Shown: piece after piece, positions 1-7,154 of the stretch | How positions within the stretch are numbered: position 1 is the first letter of the stretch | Layout: each line of letters starts with the position of its first letter | The notes under the pieces: model-generated | What the model was told of the DNA's origin: nothing | The model's input: the letters and a program-made list of their open reading frames with translations, nothing else | The model's database searches: none | Assembly: GCF_024518675.1 (NCBI RefSeq) | Contig: NZ_JANIGL010000003.1 | Span: 1-64,000, forward strand | Length of the DNA stretch: 64,000 nucleotides | Reading direction: 5' to 3' | Source: Pseudoalteromonas shioyasakiensis | GTDB taxonomy: Bacteria > Pseudomonadota > Gammaproteobacteria > Enterobacterales > Alteromonadaceae | Made by a program: the position numbers and the translations under genes

Positions 1-119
1 GAGTTTGCGAGTTTGCGAGTTTGCGAGTTTGCGAGTTTGCGAGTTTGCGAGTTTGCGAGTTTGCGAGTTTGCGAGTTTGCGAGTTTGCGAGTTTGCGAGT
101 TTGCGAGTTTGCGAGTTTG
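1..119. repeat. Octamer tandem array (GAGTTTGC)n, truncated by the window edge
   Basis: Perfect head-to-tail copies of GAGTTTGC run from base 1 to 119, about 14.9 copies, with no visible variation. The array continues to the left of the window. An 8-bp unit is not a multiple of three, so any reading frame through it cycles with a 24-base period; the short open frame it creates is not credible as a gene. Such arrays are prone to copy-number change by slippage. Confidence 0.97.
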
Positions 120-181
120 ATCAGAATAAATTTTTAAACGCGGTAGTCAAGTACTGCGTCTCTTTACCCTCGCTAACTTTT

Positions 182-198
182 TGTAAACCCCCTTTACA
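182..198. repeat. Dispersed palindrome, copy 1 (C-run on plus strand)
   Basis: TGTAAA-CCCCC-TTTACA is a perfect 6-bp inverted repeat around five C residues. It is the first of eight related sites in the window (the others begin at 9712, 11301, 18139, 33942, 43532, 56773 and 61453). This copy is intergenic. A related shorter site, GTAA-CCCC-TTAC, follows at 211-222. Confidence 0.8.
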
Positions 199-258
199 CT
201 AATAATGTGAGTAACCCCTTACATACTAAAACCAAGTATCGGACTTTGTCGCTTAATT

Positions 259-393
259 GAGTTAGTAAAATTTCGGTTTATTGTAATATCAATCAATTGA
301 GTTGGTAAAAAATCGGTTTGAGTCACTGTTTATGGCGTTTAAGTTGGTAAAAAAGTGGTTTGCCCTTGTTTAGAGTTAGTAAAAAATCGGTTT
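259..393 (+). repeat. Four degenerate 21-bp direct repeats
   Basis: Copies at 259-279, 299-319, 341-361 and 373-393 fit GAGTTRGTAAAAWWTCGGTTT, with two or three deviations in the third copy. Start-to-start spacings are 40, 42 and 32 bp. They lie in non-coding sequence and all have the same orientation. They could be protein-binding sites or decayed copies of a longer repeat; nothing here decides between these. Confidence 0.75.
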
Positions 394-672
394 ATATTTT
401 TTATTTAATGGCTAATAGCAGGTATTTTCACCTGCAATCCCGCTTCTTGTTCGGCAAAAAAGCCATTAAAGCGGACTTTTTCTTAAAAAGTAGCAAGTAA
501 AAGGTTAGCTGATAAAATCCTAATCCAAATATTTAGGCCAAAATGAGCAGCTAGTTAAACTCTGATCCAGATTGCCGTTTGAAACTTTAACCTAGTTAAA
601 TAGTGATCTGAGTTGGCGAGTTAGTTTGTGTATAAAACCAGTTGTGCGCAAGCTTTTTTACTTAGCTCTGCA

Positions 673-695
673 GGAAAAAAGGGCCTTGCGGCCCT
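673..695 (-). terminator. Rho-independent terminator of aceA
   Basis: Read on the minus strand, AGGGCC-GCAA-GGCCCT (680-695) is followed by six U residues (675-680 read in reverse). It lies about 40 bases past the aceA stop codon, a textbook intrinsic terminator. Confidence 0.9.
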
Positions 696-736
696 GGTAA
701 CATTGTTGATAGGAATAGATTAGCTAGTAGGTAAAG

Positions 737-2338
737 CTAAAACTGGTTCATAGTGTTTGCTTCGCCACCGGCTTTAAGCGCATTCTCACCTGAGAAATAC
801 TCTTTATGCGTATCACCCATATTTGACCCTGCTAAATCTTGGTGCTTAACAGATGCTTGCTCACGGCGAATTTCTTGACGTTGCACATCACGTACATAAG
901 CAAGCATTCCTAAGTCGCCAAAGTAGCCTTCAGATAGAATATCTGTACTCAATGCCGCTGTGTGGTAAGTAGGTAATGTAATTAAATGATGGAAAATGCC
1001 CGCTTCACGTGCGCCGTCACGTTGGAAGTTCTGTACTAGCACGTCGGCCGCTTTCGCAAGCTCAGTGTTATCCATTTCTGGCGCCATGAGTGCTTTGTTA
1101 TCATCGATACTTGGGTAAGCTGAAAGGTCTTTACCTTCATCAAGCCATTGTTGATAAACCTGTTCGCGGAATTTCAACGTCCAGTTAAATGATGGTGAAT
1201 TGTTATAAACTAACTTGGCATTAGGTACTTGCTCTTTCACACGATTTACCAGCTCTGCAATTTGTTTAACATGTGGCTTTTCAGTTTCAATCCACAATAA
1301 ATCAGCGCCAGATTGTAAGCTGGTGACGCAATCAAGAACCACGCGATCTTTCTCTGTCCCCTCACGGAACTGATAAAGGCCATTTTCAAGGCGAGTTGGT
1401 TTACACAATTGGCCGTCTAGCTTCATTGCCGTATCGCCTTCGTTTAAATCTTCTACCCCATTAATAGGCGTAGTTTCTAAAAACGCATTGTATTGACTTG
1501 CTAAATCGCCTGGCGTTTTTGATACCGGCACTTTTTGCGTTAAGCTAGCACCGAGAGAGTCTGTACGTGCTACGATAATCCCGTTATCAATGCCCAGCTC
1601 CAAAAACGCATAACGTACCGCATTAATTTTTGCTAAAAAATCTTCATGCGGCACCGTTACTTTGCCCGCTTGATGTCCACATTGTTTAGCATCTGACACT
1701 TGGTTTTCGATTTGAATCGCACAAGCCCCCGCTTCAATCATTTTTTTAGCCAGTAAATAAGTAGCTTCTTCGTTACCAAAACCTGCATCAATATCAGCAA
1801 TAATGGGCACTACATGACTTTCAAAGTTATTGATTTTATCAAGCACTGCTTGCACATCGCCACCGCTTGCTTTTGCGGCATCGAGGTCTTTAAATAAATG
1901 GTCAAGTTCACGCGCATCAGCTTGTTTTAAAAAGGTATAAATTTCTTCAATCAATGCTGGCACAGAGGTTTTCTCATGCATGCTTTGATCTGGCAATGGG
2001 CCAAATTCAGAGCGTAGCGCTGCAACCATCCAGCCACTTAAGTATACATAACTACGTTTTGTGGTTTTTTGATGACGCTTAATGGCCATCATCATTTGTT
2101 GCGCTGTAAAACCATGCCAACAACCAAGTGATTGAGTGTACTGACTGGTATCTGCATCATATGCCGCCATATCTTCACGCATAATATCAGCGGTAAATTG
2201 TGCGATATCCAGCCCAGTACGAAAGCGATTTTGTAAACGCATACGACTTGCATATTCTGGATTAATTGCCTGCCACGTTTTGCCTTGAGTTTGGCAAAGA
2301 GTTGCTAATGTGTCTGTGTGATGTTGATAAGTACTCAT
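737..2338 (-). CDS. aceA: Isocitrate lyase, long form
   Basis: The protein cleaves isocitrate to glyoxylate and succinate, the first step of the cytosolic glyoxylate shunt. It has 533 residues, longer than the E. coli enzyme (about 434) and like the ~530-residue form known from Pseudomonas. The catalytic loop reads KQCGH at 218-222 with Cys220 as active-site residue; this form has KQ where E. coli has KK. The metal and substrate segment ADIDAGFGN lies at 181-189. The start has AAAGGA eight bases upstream. The gene diverges from malate synthase G across a 239-bp shared promoter region and ends at a strong terminator, so it is probably monocistronic and co-induced with glcB on C2 substrates or fatty acids (inference). 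Confidence 0.97.
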   Translation of the reverse strand: MSTYQHHTDTLATLCQTQGKTWQAINPEYASRMRLQNRFRTGLDIAQFTADIMREDMAAYDADTSQYTQSLGCWHGFTAQQMMMAIKRHQKTTKRSYVYLSGWMVAALRSEFGPLPDQSMHEKTSVPALIEEIYTFLKQADARELDHLFKDLDAAKASGGDVQAVLDKINNFESHVVPIIADIDAGFGNEEATYLLAKKMIEAGACAIQIENQVSDAKQCGHQAGKVTVPHEDFLAKINAVRYAFLELGIDNGIIVARTDSLGASLTQKVPVSKTPGDLASQYNAFLETTPINGVEDLNEGDTAMKLDGQLCKPTRLENGLYQFREGTEKDRVVLDCVTSLQSGADLLWIETEKPHVKQIAELVNRVKEQVPNAKLVYNNSPSFNWTLKFREQVYQQWLDEGKDLSAYPSIDDNKALMAPEMDNTELAKAADVLVQNFQRDGAREAGIFHHLITLPTYHTAALSTDILSEGYFGDLGMLAYVRDVQRQEIRREQASVKHQDLAGSNMGDTHKEYFSGENALKAGGEANTMNQF

Positions 2339-2577
2339 AATAAAAATCCTTTGAACGGTTAAAGCAAATATTTATTTTGTTGTGAGAGAGACTATGGGGC
2401 ATGTGCTCCGTAGCGCTTAATTCAACATTAGGCGGATTTTTTAGATTTAGTAAATTTATAGTTGTTATGCCGGGTATATTTTTTATGAATGTTTAAAAGG
2501 CATCCATCTTGGCATTTTTACGTTATGGTTAGCACATAAGATATTTATGCACCGTGACCGTTTAAAGGATAGCAACT
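2339..2577. promoter_or_regulatory. Divergent aceA/glcB promoter region
   Basis: This 239-bp region separates the two glyoxylate-shunt genes, which point away from each other. Ribosome binding sites AAAGGA stand before both starts (2563-2568 for glcB on plus; the minus-strand copy lies about eight bases from the aceA start). I see no operator I could name. Confidence 0.6.
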
Positions 2578-4764
2578 ATGACAACCTCCTCTCACAGCCT
2601 ATTTGGTTTAACTGTTGATACGCAGTTAGCTGACTTTATTAATCAACAGCTTCTACCTGACACAGGTGTTAGCGAGCAACAATTTTGGCAAGGCTTTGCT
2701 AAAATAATCGAAGATTTAACGCCCACGAATCGCGCACTTCTAGCTAAACGCGATGTTCTGCAACAAAAAATTGATGAATACCATCAAACTAATAAACAGT
2801 GGGATGCTCAGCAGTACCACAGTTTTTTAACCGAGATTGGTTATTTGGCACCACAACCTGAAGATTTTCAGATTGAAACCCTCCAAGTTGAACCTGAAAT
2901 TGCACAATGTGCAGGCCCGCAGCTTGTAGTGCCAGTGAGTAATGCCCGATTTGCCTTGAACGCCGCCAACGCCCGCTGGGGCTCACTTTACGATGCGCTC
3001 TATGGTACTGATGTATTATCGCAAGAAGATGGTGCAGAGAAAGGGGCTACTTATAACCCTGTTCGTGGTTTTAAAGTGATGGCTTATGCCAGACAGTTTT
3101 TAGATAAATCACTCCCCCTAGAAAGCGGCTCGCATATTGAAAGTAGCAATTACTCTATCGTCAATGGGCAATTAATAATTACCCTCAGAGACAGCTCTCA
3201 AACGTGCTTAAAACAACCAGAACAGCTTGTTGGTTATATTGGTGAAGCACAGAACCCGAGCTCTATTTTGTTGAAAAATAACGGTTTACACATCGAACTA
3301 CAAGTAGATCATCAGCACCCTATTGGTAAAGCTGATAAGGCAGGGTTAAAGGATGTAGTACTGGAAGCTGCCCTAACGACCATTATGGATTGCGAAGACT
3401 CTGTTGCAGCAGTCGATGCAGAGGATAAAGTGCAGGTTTATCAAAACTGGTTAGGCTTAATGAATGGCAGTTTAGTGGAAACATTTGCCAAAGCAGACAA
3501 AACCGTCGAGCGCAAGCTGAATGCCGATAAACACTTTACCAGTGTTGATGGCAAGCAACTCATTTTAAAAGGTCGTAGCATGATGTTTGTGCGTAACGTA
3601 GGCCATTTAATGACAAACCCAGCCATCCAAGATAGCCACGGCCAAGATGTGTTTGAGGGAATTATGGATGCGATGATCACAGCCACAGCCGCATTACATG
3701 ACTTATTAGGTAATAGCGCGGTTAAAAACTCATCGGCTGCGAGCATAAACATTGTAAAACCTAAAATGCATGGGCCAGAGGAAGTCGCTTTTACTAATAC
3801 TTTATTTTCACGCGTTGAAGAAGTATTAGCATTGCCAAAAAATACCATAAAAATGGGAATTATGGACGAAGAACGCCGTACCTCGGTTAATTTAAAAGCC
3901 TGTATTGCAGCAGCTAAAGAGCGCGTAGTGTTTATTAATACAGGGTTTTTAGACCGCACAGGTGATGAAATACACACCTCGATGCAAGCAGGTGTAGTAC
4001 TACCAAAAGCGGCTATTAAACAGCAGCCTTGGATTAGCTCTTATGAAGATAGAAATGTTGATATCGGTTTACAAACAGGTTTAAGTGGCCGCGCACAAAT
4101 TGGGAAAGGCATGTGGCCAATGCCCGATAAAATGGCGTTAATGATGAAGCAGAAAGTAGCGCATCCGCAATCTGGTGCTAATACCGCCTGGGTGCCCTCG
4201 CCTACCGCTGCCACATTACACGCAATGCATTACCATGATATTGATGTATTTGCCTGTCAAAAAGCCATAGCAACGCGCATTGAGGCAAGTTTGTCTGATT
4301 TACTTACACCGCCATTAATGGCAGATCCTAACACGCTAACTAAAGAAGATATTCAAGCCGAGCTAGACAACAACGCGCAAGGGATTCTAGGCTATGTCGC
4401 GCGCTGGATAGATCAAGGTATTGGATGTTCAAAAGTACCTGATATTAACCACATAGGCTTAATGGAAGATAGAGCTACATTACGGATTTCTAGCCAACAT
4501 ATGGCCAACTGGTTGCATCACGGGGTGTGTACCCAGTCACAAATAGAAAATACAATGGCAAAAATGGCTAAAGTGGTCGATGAACAAAATGCCCACGATC
4601 CGGCTTATAAAAACATGGCGGATTCAGCCCAGAGTTTAGCGAATAGCACCGCCTATCAAGCTGCATTAGCCCTTGTATTGGAAGGGGTAAAACAACCAAG
4701 TGGTTATACTGAACCACTATTGCATGCGTTTCGGATTAAATATAAAAGTGAGTTAGCGAGTTAG
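2578..4764 (+). CDS. glcB: Malate synthase G
   Basis: It condenses glyoxylate with acetyl-CoA to malate, the second step of the glyoxylate shunt. At 728 residues it matches the monomeric G isoform (E. coli GlcB 723), not the ~530-residue A isoform. Family segments are visible: [15 protein letters not shown] near 272, [17 protein letters not shown] near 332, [11 protein letters not shown] near 428 with a conserved acidic residue, and [12 protein letters not shown] near 632 carrying the catalytic Asp region. AAAGGA lies eight bases before the ATG. A terminator follows 25 bases after the stop. The G isoform is often linked to glycolate genes; here it is paired with isocitrate lyase and no aceB is visible, so it probably serves the shunt. 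Confidence 0.97.
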   Translation: MTTSSHSLFGLTVDTQLADFINQQLLPDTGVSEQQFWQGFAKIIEDLTPTNRALLAKRDVLQQKIDEYHQTNKQWDAQQYHSFLTEIGYLAPQPEDFQIETLQVEPEIAQCAGPQLVVPVSNARFALNAANARWGSLYDALYGTDVLSQEDGAEKGATYNPVRGFKVMAYARQFLDKSLPLESGSHIESSNYSIVNGQLIITLRDSSQTCLKQPEQLVGYIGEAQNPSSILLKNNGLHIELQVDHQHPIGKADKAGLKDVVLEAALTTIMDCEDSVAAVDAEDKVQVYQNWLGLMNGSLVETFAKADKTVERKLNADKHFTSVDGKQLILKGRSMMFVRNVGHLMTNPAIQDSHGQDVFEGIMDAMITATAALHDLLGNSAVKNSSAASINIVKPKMHGPEEVAFTNTLFSRVEEVLALPKNTIKMGIMDEERRTSVNLKACIAAAKERVVFINTGFLDRTGDEIHTSMQAGVVLPKAAIKQQPWISSYEDRNVDIGLQTGLSGRAQIGKGMWPMPDKMALMMKQKVAHPQSGANTAWVPSPTAATLHAMHYHDIDVFACQKAIATRIEASLSDLLTPPLMADPNTLTKEDIQAELDNNAQGILGYVARWIDQGIGCSKVPDINHIGLMEDRATLRISSQHMANWLHHGVCTQSQIENTMAKMAKVVDEQNAHDPAYKNMADSAQSLANSTAYQAALALVLEGVKQPSGYTEPLLHAFRIKYKSELAS

Positions 4765-4789
4765 CCATAATAAAGTTTGTTTGTGTCAT

Positions 4790-4815
4790 AGCCAGCCTTA
4801 GCGCTGGCTTTTTTA
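4790..4815 (+). terminator. Rho-independent terminator of glcB
   Basis: AGCCAGC (4790-4796) pairs with GCTGGCT (4803-4809) around a six-base loop and runs straight into a T tract. Confidence 0.95.
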
Positions 4816-4861
4816 TTACCTATTCATAACTACAATGAATGGCTAACATTCAGCAACCAAC

Positions 4862-4890
4862 AAAAAAGCGCATTAAAAATAATGCGCTTT
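4862..4890 (-). terminator. Rho-independent terminator for the YebC-family gene
   Basis: AAAGCGCATT (4865-4874) and AATGCGCTTT (4881-4890) form a perfect 10-bp stem with a six-base loop. Read on the minus strand it ends in a T run (4862-4867 in reverse), so it serves the gene ending at 4954. Confidence 0.9.
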
Positions 4891-4953
4891 CAAAACAACG
4901 GCGTAATCTTACGCAAGATTTATCCTAGCTAGCTTTACTCTCGCTAACTTTAC

Positions 4954-5679
4954 TTAACTAATAACCGTTGCATTGTGATAGACGTTTTGTACGTCGTCGC
5001 AGTCTTCTAGCATGTTGATGAATTTTTCAAAGTTGGCGATATCATCTTCATCAGTTATATCAACATGGACTTGTGGCACAAAGGTGATTTCGTCTACTTC
5101 GAAGTTGATACCTTCAAATGCTTCTTCTAGGGCTGTTTTCGCTTTGTAATATTCTGTGTGCGGTGCGAAAACAGATACTTTTCCATCTTCAACCTCTACA
5201 TCGGTTACATCCACGTCAGCCATCATCAGAGCTTCAAGTACCACTTCGTCATCATCACCACTAAAACCAAGTACAGCGAGGTGATCAAACATGTGAGCTA
5301 CACAACCAGGGGTGCCAATTTTTGAATCTGTTTTAGTAAACGGTAAGCGTACATCTTTGATAGTACGATTTGGGTTATCTGTTAAACAGTCAACAATCAC
5401 CATGCAGTTGCCAGGGCCATAGCCTTCATAGCGTGCTGGTGAATAATCTTCCCCTGCCCCGCCTGCTGCTTTTTTAATCGCGTTATCGATTACGTGGGCT
5501 GGAACTTGATCTCGTTTAGCACGCTCAATGATGCGTTTGAGTGCTTGGTTGACTTCTGGATCAGGTTCACCGTTTTTGGCAACAACGTAAATTTCTTTAC
5601 CGTATTTAGAATTAACTTTCGTTTTCGCATTGGCAGTTTTTGCCATAGAATTTTTGCGGACTTCAAATGCTCTGCCCAT
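4954..5679 (-). CDS. YebC/PmpR family protein (YeeN-like)
   Basis: This 241-residue protein belongs to the YebC/TACO1 family, cytosolic proteins described as DNA-binding transcriptional regulators and, more recently, as ribosome-associated factors aiding translation of difficult sequences. The N-terminus [16 protein letters not shown] is characteristic of the paralogue in Vibrio, Shewanella and Pseudoalteromonas, as are RYEGYGPGN near 96 and the highly acidic C-terminal third. The start is supported by AGAGG six bases upstream. It is followed by a terminator and appears to be a single-gene unit. Which of the two proposed family roles applies cannot be read from sequence. Confidence 0.92.
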   Translation of the reverse strand: MGRAFEVRKNSMAKTANAKTKVNSKYGKEIYVVAKNGEPDPEVNQALKRIIERAKRDQVPAHVIDNAIKKAAGGAGEDYSPARYEGYGPGNCMVIVDCLTDNPNRTIKDVRLPFTKTDSKIGTPGCVAHMFDHLAVLGFSGDDDEVVLEALMMADVDVTDVEVEDGKVSVFAPHTEYYKAKTALEEAFEGINFEVDEITFVPQVHVDITDEDDIANFEKFINMLEDCDDVQNVYHNATVIS

Positions 5680-5847
5680 CTTGTGCCTCTATTGTAAACT
5701 CGATATGACTGATATTTTACCAATTCAAACACTGTTGAGCTAGTAGCTAACGCACAATTATAAGTCACGGCTGTAACTGTAAAAAGAGCCCTCTAATCTA
5801 GTTAGGTCTAGTTAAAAACAAAAAACAGGGTAATTTAACATAATACA

Positions 5848-6471
5848 CTAATTGTGAAGTGCTACATGTTGCTCAGTAAGTTCATCAATCAATAATGCAA
5901 GCTCACTAAAGTGGTGCAAAACATAATCAGCTTGCTCAGCATAATCAGGAACTTTACCCGGTGCATATAAGCATGAACGCATATTAGCATTTTGCGCAGC
6001 TTGTATATCATAAAGGTAATCTCCCACATAAAGCAGCTGAGTTTGCTCTAGCTGCCATAACGTAGCAATTGCATTAAGTGCGCTAGGATCAGGTTTAGGT
6101 GGAGCATCGCTTCGGGTTAACACCGTTTGAATAGGCAGGGGGTTATTTTTTAATTTCAGCGCTGCGGCACGATCATAGTTGCGTGTAACAATAGCCATCG
6201 GCATACCGAGCTCTTTTAAATAACCAACCGTTTTTGCAACGCCGGGGAGCAAACTTGCATGCTGAGCATCAATAAGTTCATGCTGATGTACGATATTCAT
6301 TGCTTCTTCTCGCATATAAGGCGAAGGAAGGGCTGCTATGTGGCTAAGTAAATCATGCTCTTCAGGGCAACCAAGCTGGGCTTTTATCAAGGTAAAATCC
6401 AACTCAGACGAAACCAAAGTGCCATCTAAATCAAAGATAACACCCTTCACATTGTCATGATGACTATTCAT
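5848..6471 (-). CDS. HAD-superfamily hydrolase (phosphoglycolate-phosphatase-like)
   Basis: A cytosolic phosphatase of the haloacid dehalogenase superfamily, subfamily I, with a helical cap. Motif I FDLDGTLV carries the nucleophile and acid/base aspartates, motif II is the threonine in VTRN, motif III the lysine in KPDPSA and motif IV GDYLYDI. The substrate is unknown; the size (about 207 residues) and layout resemble Gph/YqaB-type enzymes. I placed the start at 6471 because AAGGA lies five bases upstream; an in-frame ATG at 6501 is possible but has a poorer site. No close partner gene is evident. Confidence 0.85.
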   Translation of the reverse strand: MNSHHDNVKGVIFDLDGTLVSSELDFTLIKAQLGCPEEHDLLSHIAALPSPYMREEAMNIVHQHELIDAQHASLLPGVAKTVGYLKELGMPMAIVTRNYDRAAALKLKNNPLPIQTVLTRSDAPPKPDPSALNAIATLWQLEQTQLLYVGDYLYDIQAAQNANMRSCLYAPGKVPDYAEQADYVLHHFSELALLIDELTEQHVALHN

Positions 6472-6598
6472 ACCATTCCTTGTATATGATTGTTTTTTCA
6501 TAGCTACATCCGCATTACTTTAAGATAGTGTACGCGGCTTGTTTTGCAAAGGATCAACTGATCTTTTTTAGTATATTAATCTATCTAAATTTAAAAAA

Positions 6599-6621
6599 CG
6601 CGCACAAAACAGCTGTGCGCG
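6599..6621 (-). terminator. Rho-independent terminator of the DUF6702/M1 operon
   Basis: CGCGCACA (6599-6606) pairs with TGTGCGCG (6614-6621) around seven bases. On the minus strand the stem is followed by six T residues (6593-6598 in reverse). It lies 21 bases past the stop of the DUF6702 gene. Confidence 0.92.
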
Positions 6622-6641
6622 TAGGTTGGGAACTGAACTAT

Positions 6642-7154
6642 TTACTGTGAGGTATTCGCTTGCTTTGGTTCAAAACGCGCTTCTAGCCAGGTGTCATTCT
6701 GAGTGAAATGTAAGGTTTTGACTTTACCTTTACCTTCTACATTCACCATGTTGACTTGTGCAGGCCAAAGATCTCGCAACGCACCATGACTCATTCGAAT
6801 TCCTTGAATATCCTCAGGAATAGGCGCTTCTTGATAAACCCAAAAAAACTTACCATCAACCTGCGCACCCACTTCAACCAAATTAAGAGGGTCGCCCGAT
6901 AACGTCTGCAGTGCTACATGAGATTCTATGTACTTTGCAAAGCGCTGTTGATCTTGTTTATTGCTAATAATATCTGCACCACCAGGAAACAAATGCTCCA
7001 CTGCATGCTCTGTATCATGTAAGTAAAAGCGATGCATAAGCTCAATATTATTAGTGCGTTTGTTAAATAAAACCGTTGTTACCGATGCCTTTAATTGATG
7101 CGCCATCACTGGCGCAGCAATTATAAGAGCTAAAAAAATGAGCACTAAGCGCAT
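6642..7154 (-). CDS. DUF6702-like exported protein
   Basis: A 170-residue protein with a clear signal peptide (MRLVLIFLALIIAAPVMA, cleavage before HQLKAS). The exported part starts HQLKASVTTVLFNKRTNNIELMHRFY, a pattern I associate with DUF6702 proteins that accompany M1-type peptidases; the assignment is from memory of the family and is not certain. The A of its ATG is also the last base of the upstream metallopeptidase stop codon (TAATG), so translation is probably coupled and the two products presumably act together in the periplasm. No catalytic motif is visible. Confidence 0.75.
   Translation of the reverse strand: MRLVLIFLALIIAAPVMAHQLKASVTTVLFNKRTNNIELMHRFYLHDTEHAVEHLFPGGADIISNKQDQQRFAKYIESHVALQTLSGDPLNLVEVGAQVDGKFFWVYQEAPIPEDIQGIRMSHGALRDLWPAQVNMVNVEGKGKVKTLHFTQNDTWLEARFEPKQANTSQ

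Larger units (their letters stand above)
120..736. other. Gene-free, repeat-rich intergenic region
   Basis: I find no convincing gene here. The stretch holds a 17-bp palindrome at 182-198 with a shorter relative at 211-222, four degenerate direct repeats between 259 and 393, small inverted repeats at 418-435 and 440-474, and a pair of near-identical segments at 551-571 and 592-612 sharing CTAGTTAAA and TGATC. It ends with the minus-strand terminator of the isocitrate lyase gene. On the minus strand, 482-405 reads as about 25 sensible residues ending in a stop, possibly a gene remnant; I do not recognise it. Confidence 0.6.

Noticed and set aside
5..202. 65-residue open frame through the octamer array
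   Set aside because: It only translates the repeat (period of eight residues) and has no ribosome site; the array is non-coding.
3441..3977. 178-residue antisense frame in glcB
   Set aside because: It lies fully inside the well-supported malate synthase gene and shows no family signature; it is a shadow frame.
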